DNA of 64,000 nt from JALHMI01 sp964598535 (GTDB taxonomy: Bacteria > Planctomycetota > Planctomycetia > Pirellulales > PALSA-1355): NCBI GenBank assembly GCA_964598535.1, contig CAZRCI010000015.1:55021-119020 (forward strand). The letters run 5' to 3'. Positions 48,337 to 56,926 of this stretch are shown one piece after another (position 1 is the first letter of the stretch; the number at the start of each line of letters is the position of its first letter). The notes beneath the pieces are model-generated. The model did not search any database. It saw only the letters and a program-made list of their open reading frames with translations, and was not told where the DNA came from. The translations under genes were made by a program, and so were the position numbers.

Positions 48337-51061
48337 CGCTCGAAAGCACCGTATCCGGCACGTCGTGCGGCAAGTCTCTGGTGGCCCGTGGGTCGTGCGT
48401 CCCGAAAAGGCCGTCGCGATCGAGCAGTTCCTCAACCTGCGCGCCGCGGGCCACGTGCTGACGCGCGCCGAAATCGAGGCCAGCTTCGCCGACGGTGGCG
48501 ACGGGTTCGACGCGCCCGTGGCCATGAACGGGATCGCCGTGCTGCCGCTACACGGCCTGATCGCCCCGCGGATGAATTTGCTGACCGAGTACTCGGGCGG
48601 CACGAGCTGTGAGCAGTTCGCGGGCTGGTTTCGGGCCGCGCTGAACGACGCCGCGATCCGCGAGATCGTGCTCGATGTGGATTCGCCGGGCGGCCAGGCC
48701 GCCGGCGTCGAGGAGCTGGGAGACCTGATTTACGCGGGGCGCGAAAAGAAGCCCATCACGAGCGTGGTGGCCTACGATGCCTGCTCGGGCGGCTACTGGC
48801 TCGCCAGCGCCGCGCACCGCATCATCGCCGCGCCGAGCGCCGAGATCGGCTCGATCGGCGTGGTGCGCATCCACGCGGAGATGTCGCGCGCAAACAAAAA
48901 AGAGGGGCGGGTGGTCACCGTGCTGCGGATCCCCGAATTCAAGTACGAAGGTAATTCGTACGAGCCGCTCAGCGAAGAAGCCCGCGCGCATTTCCAGGCG
49001 CTCAATGAGCGCACCTACGAAAAGTTCGTGGCCGCCGTCGCCCGCAATCGAGGCGCGACCGTGGCCACGGTCAAAAACGAGTTCGGCCGCGGCCGGTATT
49101 TTCACGCGCCCGAAGCGGTCCAGCTCGGCATGGCCGACGGACTGGGCACGCTCTCGAGCGTGCTCCGCGAGTTGTCCAATGCCTCTACCTCGACTAACCC
49201 CGGTTCGCCGCGCAATGCGGGGCGCGCGACCGTGCACGCAGGCCCGCAGCGAAGGGAGTCCCCACCGGTGTGGAAAAAAATTCGTCAAGCTTTGGTGGCG
49301 CGTGGTCTATGTGCCGCGGACGCCGACGAGGAGGCCGTGCGCCGGCTCGCCGGCATGTACCTGGCGGCTCACGGTCAATCTCCAGAAGCCGCCGATGCCG
49401 CGATCGTGGAATTTATCGCGACGTTGCCCGGCGCCAGCGCAGGCGCCGCCACGCCGCCGGCTCGGCCCGGCGCGCCGCCGCGGCTGAGTGAGGAGGACGA
49501 CGAAGAAGACGACGACGAAGACGAGGAGCATACGTCCGAGGAGGACGAGGAGGACGACGACGAGGAGGAACATCCTCCGCGCGTGGCTCGCCGGCCGGCC
49601 CGTCGAGCTTCCGGGCGGCGTCACGCGGGCCGCCCGCCGCGCGACGCGCAGCAAATTGCGCTGCGCGAGCGGCAGCGGATCGCCGATATTCGCGCTCGCG
49701 GCCAGCTTCTGGGCGTCGAGGAAGACCAGATCGACGCCGCGGTCAACGAGGGCCTGTCGCTGGGCGCGGCGCTCAAGCGGTTCACCTCGAGCTTGTCTCC
49801 GCACCTGCAGCCGGTGCAGACCTTCGGCGGTGGCACGGGCCTGTCGGGCATGCCCACGGTGCACGGCGCACCGGTCGACCGGCTGGTGCTCGGCGCGTCG
49901 GAGGCCTTGGCGGCGCGCGCCCAGGCCGGGAGTCGCCGCTATTCCGAAGCGGTGGCCCGCCACAATGCGCGGCTGCATGGCACGGCCATGCCGGAGCGGT
50001 CGCAGCTCAGCGCCGAAGCGAGGCCGTTCGAGCACATGTCGTTGCTGCAGATCGCGTCCGCGGTGATTTCAACGCGCGGCTATCGGCCGCACATGATGCA
50101 GGCGGAGGCCGTCGCCGAAGCCTTCCTGCAGAGCGTCGGCCCGCAACTCGTCCCGTTCGCTGCGGATGCCAGCTACAACACGCCGGGCATGTACCCGAAC
50201 TTGATGAGCGTCTTGGCCAACAAGGTCATGGACGACGCCATGGAGTACGCGGAAGCCACGTACCGGCTATGGACCTACGGCATCGATCCGCTGCCCGACT
50301 TCAAGCCGCAGACCTTCGTCAGCGTGGGCGCGAGCGGCGAGCTACCCTGGCACCGCGACGGCGCGGATTTCGATCAGAGTGACCGGGCCGAGGACGCGAG
50401 CTGGATCGTGGTCGACAGCTACGGCGATGAGTTCAAGCTCACGCCGATGATGGTCGTGAACAACAACGTGCAGGCCTTCACGGACATGGCCGAGGATAAG
50501 ATGATCGCGCACGAACTGACGATGAATCGGCTGTGCGTGAATCTGCTCCCGGGCAATCCGGTGCTGGGCGACAACGTGGCCCTGTTCGACGCGCTGCACG
50601 GAAACATCGTCTCGCCGACCGGCGGGCCGCCGAGCGCCGCGGAGGCCTCGAAGATGCGCCGCCTCATGCGGGCGCAGATGGCCGTGGGCGGCAAGCGGCG
50701 GGCGCGTATCGCGATGGCGATCGCGCTCTGCGGAACCAAGCATGAGACGGCCGCGGAGCAGACGTTCCTCCCGTACAACATGGTGCCCGTGACCGACGCC
50801 ACGATCAACACGTTCCGCGGCAAGGTCGCGCCGATCGTCGAACCCATGCTCGACGACGCCAGCGAAGACGTGTGGTATGGCCTCGCGGATCCGCGCCGCG
50901 TGCGCACGATCATCCACGCGTTCCAGCAGGGCTACCAGAACGGCGGCCAGCGGCGGACCTACTACAAGAACGAAAACGGCTGCCAGATTTTCCAAATCGA
51001 GGGCCGGATGGGCGTGGCGGTCCGCAACTATCGCGGGGTCGTGCGGAACCCGGGCCAATAA
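48323..51061 (+). CDS. S49 prohead protease / scaffold-like / major capsid protein fusion
   Basis: 912 residues; ATG 48323 has CGGAGATCACTG upstream. Residues about 60-300 are a SppA/ClpP-like S49 protease with nucleophile Ser155 (YDACSGGYWLAS) and candidate Lys208 (EFKYEGNSYEPLSEEA). Residues about 330-400 form a helical region, then an extreme acidic run (EEDDEEDDDEDEE and repeats) near 390-425, then a basic and helical stretch to about 480. From about 560 to the end is the capsid (SLLQIASAVISTRGYR; WHRDGADFDQSDRAEDASWI; FLPYNMVPVTDATINTF). In most lambda-like phages these are separate genes, so the polyprotein must cut itself. Confidence 0.85.
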   Translation: MAKRSARKHRIRHVVRQVSGGPWVVRPEKAVAIEQFLNLRAAGHVLTRAEIEASFADGGDGFDAPVAMNGIAVLPLHGLIAPRMNLLTEYSGGTSCEQFAGWFRAALNDAAIREIVLDVDSPGGQAAGVEELGDLIYAGREKKPITSVVAYDACSGGYWLASAAHRIIAAPSAEIGSIGVVRIHAEMSRANKKEGRVVTVLRIPEFKYEGNSYEPLSEEARAHFQALNERTYEKFVAAVARNRGATVATVKNEFGRGRYFHAPEAVQLGMADGLGTLSSVLRELSNASTSTNPGSPRNAGRATVHAGPQRRESPPVWKKIRQALVARGLCAADADEEAVRRLAGMYLAAHGQSPEAADAAIVEFIATLPGASAGAATPPARPGAPPRLSEEDDEEDDDEDEEHTSEEDEEDDDEEEHPPRVARRPARRASGRRHAGRPPRDAQQIALRERQRIADIRARGQLLGVEEDQIDAAVNEGLSLGAALKRFTSSLSPHLQPVQTFGGGTGLSGMPTVHGAPVDRLVLGASEALAARAQAGSRRYSEAVARHNARLHGTAMPERSQLSAEARPFEHMSLLQIASAVISTRGYRPHMMQAEAVAEAFLQSVGPQLVPFAADASYNTPGMYPNLMSVLANKVMDDAMEYAEATYRLWTYGIDPLPDFKPQTFVSVGASGELPWHRDGADFDQSDRAEDASWIVVDSYGDEFKLTPMMVVNNNVQAFTDMAEDKMIAHELTMNRLCVNLLPGNPVLGDNVALFDALHGNIVSPTGGPPSAAEASKMRRLMRAQMAVGGKRRARIAMAIALCGTKHETAAEQTFLPYNMVPVTDATINTFRGKVAPIVEPMLDDASEDVWYGLADPRRVRTIIHAFQQGYQNGGQRRTYYKNENGCQIFQIEGRMGVAVRNYRGVVRNPGQ

Positions 51062-51098
51062 CGACCACGACCATGGCCGTGTGACCTAAACCCTGTTC

Positions 51099-51132
51099 GC
51101 CTTCTCTCGCCCGCGCGCGGGCGAGAGAAGGC
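51099..51132 (+). terminator. Perfect 34-bp palindrome after the capsid gene
   Basis: GCCTTCTCTCGCCCGCG and its exact complement follow each other with no loop. It lacks a T-run, so it may slow transcription, protect the capsid mRNA end or lower downstream expression rather than fully terminate. Confidence 0.5.
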
Positions 51133-51152
51133 CCAGCCGAAGGAGCTCTCTC

Positions 51153-51854
51153 GTGTCGAAGGACGTCCTATTTCTCGATTATTGTTTCCTGGGCAAGCAC
51201 CGCCCCGCGGCCAACGGCGGCGCGGTCAACGGGCCATTCGTCACCGCGATTACCGGAGCAGCGCCGCCCACCGTGCAGAGCGCGGGCGGCAAGATGGAGC
51301 TCTCACTGACCGCCGATAGCCAGGTGCAGAACGTGTGCTATTACTGGGGCGACGAGCTGGGCCTCGCCATCGACACGCTGATTTCGGTCGACATTTGGGC
51401 CGCGATCACGGCCAGCGTGCCGGCCGCCGTCACGGCCAGCTTCGGCCTGGCCGGCGCGCGGAACGACGCGCCGGCGTCGATCGCGCAGCGTCTGCTGTGG
51501 CAGCTCGCTGGCGACAACCAGGTGAAGGTGCTGGCGTCGGACGGCACGAACACGCTGGCCGCCACGCCCGTGGGGCACACGCTGTCGACGACGGTGCGCC
51601 GCTTCACGATGGATTTCGGCTCTGGCGTGCTGTCCCAGGCGCCGCCCGCGCAGTCGCTCGGCGGCAAGGCTAACGTGAAGCTGTCGATGGAGAACGGGCA
51701 GGGCCTGTTGCGCCCCTTGCTGCCCAACACGCTGGTCAACCTGTCGGCGTACAGCGGCGGCCTGCAGCCCTTCTTCCAATTGCAGAAGACGGCCGGCACG
51801 GCCGTCGCCAAGCTGTCGATCGAGCGCATCCTGATCGGCTATCGGCAAGGCTAA
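51153..51854 (+). CDS. Unknown virion-type protein, beta-rich
   Basis: 233 residues; GTG 51153 follows AAGGAGCTCTCTC. The sequence has alternating beta-strand patterns (VQSAGGKMELSLTADSQVQN, TLISVDIWAAITASVPAAVT). It suggests a jelly-roll or lectin-like fold, as in capsid decoration or spike proteins. It directly follows the capsid gene, where such proteins are often coded. No family is recognised. Confidence 0.6.
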   Translation: MSKDVLFLDYCFLGKHRPAANGGAVNGPFVTAITGAAPPTVQSAGGKMELSLTADSQVQNVCYYWGDELGLAIDTLISVDIWAAITASVPAAVTASFGLAGARNDAPASIAQRLLWQLAGDNQVKVLASDGTNTLAATPVGHTLSTTVRRFTMDFGSGVLSQAPPAQSLGGKANVKLSMENGQGLLRPLLPNTLVNLSAYSGGLQPFFQLQKTAGTAVAKLSIERILIGYRQG

Positions 51855-51872
51855 TCGGTCACGAGGTCGGGC

Positions 51873-52244
51873 ATGTCTTCCTGCGCGAATCGACGTAAGG
51901 ATCACTTCTACCGCGTGCTGCTCAGCGAGCGGCATTTCGCGGCCTCTGTGACGATCCGCGAGGAGGGCCTGCCCGACCGGACCCTCGTGGCCGTCTGCCG
52001 GCGGACGGCCGAGGACCGGCTCGAGGGCCAGGTCGACGCCAACGTCGAGACGCTCTCGGTGCGCGTCGGACGCGACGAAGCGCATCCCAAGGGGGGCATC
52101 GCCCAGCCGCGGCGCGGCCTCAAGTTGCTGCGCGCCGGCGACGCGCGGCCCTACGTGTTCGACGGCGCCGTCCTCGGCGAGACCGATTACTCGTTCGTGC
52201 TCCAGTTCACCCGCCCCACCCTCACCGCGCTGGGCCGACGATGA
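51873..52244 (+). CDS. Probable head-tail connector-type protein
   Basis: 123 residues starting at ATG 51873. It contains DHFYRVLLSERHFAASVTIR, then a beta-rich end LKLLRAGDARPYVFDGAVLG. Size and place (after capsid, before tail genes) suit a head-tail adaptor or stopper, but no diagnostic motif is seen. Its stop overlaps the next start (ATGA). Confidence 0.5.
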   Translation: MSSCANRRKDHFYRVLLSERHFAASVTIREEGLPDRTLVAVCRRTAEDRLEGQVDANVETLSVRVGRDEAHPKGGIAQPRRGLKLLRAGDARPYVFDGAVLGETDYSFVLQFTRPTLTALGRR

Positions 52245-53275
52245 AGCAAACGTATGCGCCTCTGGCCGACGCCGCGCTGTGGAGCGGCGCTAACGCGGCC
52301 AACAACTACGGCGGCTCCCCCGCGCTGCGCGTCGGCACGATCGGGGCGCTCCCCTATCGCACGGTGCTGGCGTTCGCGCTCTCCGACGTTCCGCCCGCGG
52401 CCACGGTCACGCGCGCCGACCTGGTGCTGACCGTCACGAGCGGCTCGCTGCCCGCGCCGCTCGAGATCCTCGGCCGGCGCGTGACCGCGAGCTGGACCGA
52501 GGCCGGCGTCTCCTGGCTCTCGCGCGACGGCGTGACCGCGTGGACCGACCCCGGCGGGGACATTTCGGCCGAAATCGTCGCGCGCGCCCGCGTCGCCGCC
52601 GGAGACGCGCACGTCACGCTGGACGCGCGGCTGCTCGTGACCGACGCGCTCGAGCGGCGGGCCGGCGCGTGCCTGCTGCTGTTGAGCGGCCCGGAAATCG
52701 CGCCCAGCGGCAACGTCAACTTCGGCAGCCGCGAATCGCCGAACCCGCCGCGGCTGGAGGTCGAGTACTACGTCCCCGCGCCGCCGCCCGAGGGCCCGCA
52801 GATGGTGCCGCTCGCGAAGCTGCGCGACATGCTGGCCGCCACGCCCGCCACGCAGGCGCGGTTTGGCGTGGCCGGCGACGACGCGCACGCCCGGGCGCGC
52901 GAGCGGATCTATTTCCCGGTCCTGGCCGACGAGGAGATTCCCGCGCGGCTGCCGGCGATCGTCGTCACCGATGGCGACGAATGGCAGTACACGCAGCATT
53001 CGGGCGGCGCCCAGAACTATTTGCGGCCGGCGGGCACGGCGGTCGTGCTGTTCGCCGCCCGCAGCCGCTACCCGGGCGACCTCGAGGCGGGCCGCCGCGA
53101 TTTCAGCAACTGGGTCGGGCTGACGCTCCAGCAGCTCGCCGGCCAGGCGGGCGTCGACACGCTGCTCTCGATCCGGGAAATCGCGCAGGAGATGCCGCCC
53201 GCGATGTGCAGCCGCGAGCACGAAGACGCGTTCGGGCTGTATTTCCTGGCCAGCTACGCAGTGAGGTGGGATTGA
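52241..53275 (+). CDS. DNRLRE-domain protein fused to a tail-terminator-like part
   Basis: 344 residues. The first about 175 form a DNRLRE-like carbohydrate-binding domain: ADAALWSGANAANNYGGSPA, RTVLAFALSDVPPAATVTRA and EAGVSWLSRDGVTAWTDPGG are its usual blocks. The remainder (about 180-344: AKLRDMLAATPATQARFGVA, YFPVLADEEIPARLPAIVVT) resembles a helical-plus-strand phage tail-completion or terminator region. DNRLRE domains are common on planctomycete exported proteins; one within a phage tail gene suggests host-derived binding to surface sugars. Confidence 0.6.
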   Translation: MKQTYAPLADAALWSGANAANNYGGSPALRVGTIGALPYRTVLAFALSDVPPAATVTRADLVLTVTSGSLPAPLEILGRRVTASWTEAGVSWLSRDGVTAWTDPGGDISAEIVARARVAAGDAHVTLDARLLVTDALERRAGACLLLLSGPEIAPSGNVNFGSRESPNPPRLEVEYYVPAPPPEGPQMVPLAKLRDMLAATPATQARFGVAGDDAHARARERIYFPVLADEEIPARLPAIVVTDGDEWQYTQHSGGAQNYLRPAGTAVVLFAARSRYPGDLEAGRRDFSNWVGLTLQQLAGQAGVDTLLSIREIAQEMPPAMCSREHEDAFGLYFLASYAVRWD

Positions 53276-53787
53276 TGGCCGGTCCGCTGATCCTGCTCGA
53301 GGTCACCGAGAAGCAGCCCGTCGAGGCGCTGCTCGCCGCGCATCCCGAGGCGCTGCGCGCGGCGTACGAGGCGGGCGGCGACCATTGGGCGCGGTACATC
53401 CTGCCCGAACACTTCCGGCCGCAGGCCGCCCGGCGCTACGGCCACCAGCCGCGCAAGCGGCGGACGATCCGCCGCAAGCTGGCCGCGGCCCGCGTGGGCG
53501 CGGCGATCCTGGGCGGCCGCGTGGACAACGTGTTCAGCGGCCTGATGATGCGCGCGGTGTTGGCCAACCAGCGCATCACCTCGACGCGGTCGTCCGCCGA
53601 AGTGCGGATCACGGGGCCGCGGTATCTCTACCAGCACGACAAGCGGCGCAACCAGCCCCAGAAGGCCCGCGAGCTCACGACGGTCCTCGCGTCCGAAGCG
53701 CGCGCGATCGCCCGGACGGTGGACCGCGAATACCACCAGCAATTGTCGGCGGTCGACAGCAAAAAAGTCACTCGATACGGAGGCTGA
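53275..53787 (+). CDS. Probable minor tail / tail completion protein
   Basis: 170 residues; ATG 53275 shares its A with the upstream TGA stop. Basic and helical (PRKRRTIRRKLAAARVGAAI, QHDKRRNQPQKARELTTVLA). It lies between the tail-terminator-like gene and the tail tube gene, where small minor tail proteins are coded in siphoviruses. No motif confirms this. Confidence 0.5.
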   Translation: MAGPLILLEVTEKQPVEALLAAHPEALRAAYEAGGDHWARYILPEHFRPQAARRYGHQPRKRRTIRRKLAAARVGAAILGGRVDNVFSGLMMRAVLANQRITSTRSSAEVRITGPRYLYQHDKRRNQPQKARELTTVLASEARAIARTVDREYHQQLSAVDSKKVTRYGG

Positions 53788-53788
53788 A

Positions 53789-54715
53789 ATGAGCGTCGAT
53801 GGCGTCCACCTGCTGCACGGCGTGCAGTTTCCCGGCGGCGTGTTCCTCTCGCAGTTGACCGACGCGACCCCGCAGGCCAACTTGACCGACGTGATCGGTT
53901 TCGCGGCCGGCCAGGCCGACCCGCAGTTCGTCGGCACGCGCGAAAGCAAGTTCGACCAGCCGTTCACCTCGACGCAGGTCAAAACGGTGCTCGATCTGTG
54001 CGGCGAGCAGTATGCCGCGAATCTGTCGGCGGGCAACACGGACCTCTTCTACAAGAAGGCCAAGAACCTGGGCGTGCGCGAGGACGCGGCGTCGACGGTG
54101 CATCTGCGGATGCGGATGGCCAGCGGACTCGTGTACTGGACCGACCTGGCGGCGAGCCAGGGCCAGGACGCCACGGTGTCGGGGCGCATCCTGCCTCTGT
54201 TCAACGGCTCGAACCCGCCGATGGTCCCGGCCGGCGGCGTGGCGCTCGCCGGCACGCCGTCCGCGGCCGAGTGGTACACGCTCGGCCCGGTGTTCGTCAA
54301 CGCGACGAAGATCGCCGGGCTGCAGAGCATGGGCCTCGCGCTCAACCTGCAGGCGTTCGAGCTCAACGCCTCGGGCGAGATCTTCCCCACGTTCTGCGGC
54401 GTCGCGCGGCGGCAGCCGGTCCTGACGCTGTCGTCGCTCAAGGCCGATCTGTGGGGCGTGTACGGGCTGCTCGGCGCGGCGATCACCTCCTGGGCGGTCT
54501 ATTTGCGGCGGCACGATCCGGACGGGGGCATCTACGCTGACAACCAGGCGCAGCACATCGCGATCAGCGGCTCGACCGGCAAGGTGCTGCCGAACAACAC
54601 CAGCGGCGGCGGCGCCGAGGCGCCGTCCCAGACGACGCTCCGCGTGCTGCTGCGCGCGCCCAACGCCACGTCGCCGCCGCTCACGATCACCACGGCCACC
54701 ACGATTCCCTCTTGA
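53789..54715 (+). CDS. Probable major tail tube protein
   Basis: 308 residues; CGGAGGCTGAA precedes ATG 53789. Beta-rich with paired strands (LTDVIGFAAGQADPQFVGTR, STVHLRMRMASGLVYWTDLA, LGPVFVNATKIAGLQSMGLA). Position before the frameshift chaperone and tape measure genes fits the tail tube, and a tube protein must exist somewhere here. Length is somewhat above the lambda gpV type (246). Assignment is positional. Confidence 0.55.
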   Translation: MSVDGVHLLHGVQFPGGVFLSQLTDATPQANLTDVIGFAAGQADPQFVGTRESKFDQPFTSTQVKTVLDLCGEQYAANLSAGNTDLFYKKAKNLGVREDAASTVHLRMRMASGLVYWTDLAASQGQDATVSGRILPLFNGSNPPMVPAGGVALAGTPSAAEWYTLGPVFVNATKIAGLQSMGLALNLQAFELNASGEIFPTFCGVARRQPVLTLSSLKADLWGVYGLLGAAITSWAVYLRRHDPDGGIYADNQAQHIAISGSTGKVLPNNTSGGGAEAPSQTTLRVLLRAPNATSPPLTITTATTIPS

Positions 54716-54726
54716 GGACCACGACC

Positions 54727-55161
54727 ATGCAGGTTCAACCGGAGCTCCCCGAATTCGCCGCCGCGCGCGACCTGGTGGCGCAGGTCCGCGCCACCACCCA
54801 AGCCGCGGCCGCGGCGTACCTGTGTTCGCTCACCGCCACGCAGTTCGAGCGGCTGGCCAACGTCGCCCTGGCCGCGGTCGCCGAAGACGTGCGGGCGCTG
54901 CTCGCGCGGGTGGCGCTCGCCGAAAACCTGGCCGAGCAAGCCGCGGCCGGCCAGGGCGACGTCGCGGGGCTGGCCGTCGACACCCATTTGCTGGCGGAGC
55001 AGGCCCGCGACCAGATCCACGCCTTGGTATCCGCCGAAGCGGCAGCGGCCGCCACGGACAGCGACCTCGAGCACGACGCTCCCGCTGCCGCCGAAGCGGA
55101 CGCCGACGCGGACGCCCCGCCGATCGTGGCCGAAGCCGCGACCGACGTCACCGATCCCTGA
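54727..55161 (+). CDS. Unknown helical Ala-rich tail-region protein
   Basis: 144 residues from ATG 54727 (GAGGA upstream). MQVQPELPEFAAARDLVAQV, then helices with LCSLTATQFERLANVALAAV. It ends in an Ala/Asp/Glu-rich low-complexity tail. It shares the scheme helical domain plus Ala/Pro-rich tail with the next gene (both contain FERL/FESL and Ala-rich helices), hinting that the two are paralogues. Function is unknown. Confidence 0.55.
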   Translation: MQVQPELPEFAAARDLVAQVRATTQAAAAAYLCSLTATQFERLANVALAAVAEDVRALLARVALAENLAEQAAAGQGDVAGLAVDTHLLAEQARDQIHALVSAEAAAAATDSDLEHDAPAAAEADADADAPPIVAEAATDVTDP

Positions 55162-55210
55162 GCGCCGGAGCGATCCGGCAATTCCTTCGTTTCGTTCTTA
55201 GGAGTCCCCC

Positions 55211-55984
55211 ATGAACACGTCTCCCGACAGGCCGGGGTTCGCTACGGCGCGCGAAGCGCTGGCGGCCTATTGCCCCACGACGCCCCGCGCGGCGGAAAAG
55301 TTTTTGACCACGCTCGAGCCGCGCGACTTCGAGTCGCTGGTGACGGCCGCGCTCGGCGGCCGCAACCAAGAGCAGACGCGGGCCCTGGTGCTCGTGGCCG
55401 TCGCGGAGATCGCGGCCGGCCAGGCGCTCACCGTGGCCACGCTGGCCGGCATGGGCGTGGGGCGGCTGGCGGCCGAGCACTCGGTCGAAGGCCGTCCCGC
55501 CGATTTGGTGAACCAGGCTTGCGAGCTGGCCCGCCACGCGCTCGACTGCGCGTTCGCCGCGCGGACCGCCACGCTGGAAGCCCTCGCCGCGGCCGACGCC
55601 GTGGAAGTGGCGTCGGCCGCCGCCATGGGTATTCCCGAGCCCGCGCCGCAGCAAGTTCCCATTTCCGAGACCACCGCGGAAGCGCCGCCAGCCGCGCCGG
55701 AGAATCCCGCGCCCACCGCGCCGCCGGTTGCTGCGGAGGCGCCAACGCCCGAGCCCGCGCCGCCGGAGGAGCTGCTTTCGGAACCGGTGGCCGCGCCGGC
55801 CGCGGCCGTGCCTGCGCCGGAGGCCGCCGCCGAACCGTCCCCGCCAGTGGACCCCGTCGCGGAGCCGGCGGCGAGTGTCGCCCCGGCCGAACCAGCGCCC
55901 GAGCCGGCCGCCAGCGGGGCGGAGGACTCGCCACCCGCGGAAACCGTCAAGCCGCCGCGCAGGCGGCCCACGCTGTCGGGCTGA
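55211..55984 (+). CDS. Helical protein with long Pro/Ala/Glu-rich tail
   Basis: 257 residues; TTAGGAGTCCCCC precedes ATG 55211. Residues 1-140 are helical (ATAREALAAYCPTTPRAAEK, LEPRDFESLVTAALGGRNQE). From about 145 to 245 the sequence is only Pro, Ala, Glu, Ser and Thr, and ends basic (KPPRRRPTLSG). The first part is like the preceding gene. A long disordered tail of this type occurs in some phage tail and head accessory proteins. Confidence 0.55.
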   Translation: MNTSPDRPGFATAREALAAYCPTTPRAAEKFLTTLEPRDFESLVTAALGGRNQEQTRALVLVAVAEIAAGQALTVATLAGMGVGRLAAEHSVEGRPADLVNQACELARHALDCAFAARTATLEALAAADAVEVASAAAMGIPEPAPQQVPISETTAEAPPAAPENPAPTAPPVAAEAPTPEPAPPEELLSEPVAAPAAAVPAPEAAAEPSPPVDPVAEPAASVAPAEPAPEPAASGAEDSPPAETVKPPRRRPTLSG

Positions 55985-55997
55985 CGCGTGTTTCGTT

Positions 55998-56040
55998 CGG
56001 AGGGCGGCGCGGATCCGCGCCGCCCTCCGGATTCCTTTTC
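55998..56040 (+). terminator. Perfect GC-rich hairpin
   Basis: CGGAGGGCGGCGCGGA folds back on its exact complement TCCGCGCCGCCCTCCG, giving a 32-base palindrome at 55998-56029, followed by GATTCCTTTTCC. A terminator or attenuator between tail genes. Confidence 0.65.
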
Positions 56041-56057
56041 CTCCAGGAGCATTCACG

Positions 56058-56923
56058 ATGGCCTCTCCCGTGTATTTCTTTCCGCGCGTGACTCGCGCGG
56101 CCGCGATCCAGGGCAACCGCCTGCGGGCGGACTTTCTCGCCGCGCGCGGCGTGGCGGCCGCGTTCGCCGGCGTGACCGACGCGCAGGCGCAGACGAGCTG
56201 CTACGAGCTGCCCGGGCGCGGGCCCGGCGGCCACTCGGGGCTCGTGCTCCAGGTGCTCGGCGATCCCGCGCCGGTGCGGATCGGGTTTAGCGCCGACCAC
56301 CAGCGGTGGGTCGAGCGGCCGGCGGGCTGCGACTGCTGGGTGGGCGTCGACGAAGAATATCCGCCGACGCCGGAGGACCTGGCCATCGGATCGCCGCGCG
56401 GCTATCCGCTCGAGCTGGGCGACGGCCGCGTCTGGAAGGTGCCGATCGTGCGCAGCGCGCGCGAGGACCGCGCGCAGCTCCCGTTCGACTTCGTGTTCGG
56501 CGACGACGGGCGGATCGAGACGCGCCGCCGCGCGGCGCGGCTGTGGGAGCTGAGCGAGGAGGCCTGGAACCACACCTTCGACCGCGAGAACCACCCGACC
56601 ATTTCGACCGAAACCCTGCTCGAGCTGTGCCTCGGCGCGCTCGCCCTGAACTACCGCGTGGGCCGGGTCGAGCAGAACCTGCTGCGGCTGGTGACCGGCG
56701 ACAACTGGCCGGCCCTGCTGGAGCTGCTGCTGGACGTCCCGCTGCTGCGGGAATACGCGGAAAAAAAAACGCGCTCGACGCCCGGCTCGCCGAGTGCCTC
56801 GCCTGGCGACTCGGGCTGACGCCCGGCTACCGGCCGAGCCGCGCGGCCTTGGCGATCGCGGCGGCCGAAGCGCGGCGGGCCAGCGCCGCCGGCCAGAACC
56901 ACTACTACCTCCTACGAAGGTGA
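56058..56923 (+). CDS. Tail assembly chaperone candidate, read in two frames (-1 frameshift)
   Basis: ATG 56058 has CCAGGAG upstream. In frame 0 the product has 253 residues, ending at TGA 56817-56819 with a tail that looks unlike protein (TRSTPGSPSASPGDSG). At the A9 run (56761-56769), a -1 shift opens a second frame reading KKNALDARLAECLAWRLGLT and on to NHYYLLRR, stopping at 56923, 3 bases before the tape measure gene. The fused protein would be about 288 residues. Overlapping frames joined by a slip directly upstream of the tape measure gene are the hallmark of tailed-phage tail assembly chaperones (lambda G/GT). The frame-0 domain itself is not recognised. Confidence 0.7.
56760..56770 (+). 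promoter_or_regulatory. Slippery A-run for -1 ribosomal frameshift
   Basis: Nine A bases follow G at 56760. In frame 0 the codons are GAA AAA AAA ACG, so tandem Lys codons can re-pair one base back on AAA. The zero frame then reaches a stop 16 codons later. Confidence 0.7.
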
Positions 56924-56926
56924 ACC

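Noticed and set aside
46519..48603. 694-codon minus-strand frame opposite the portal gene
   Set aside because: The portal family match on the plus strand is clear; the reverse frame has no start signal or domain.
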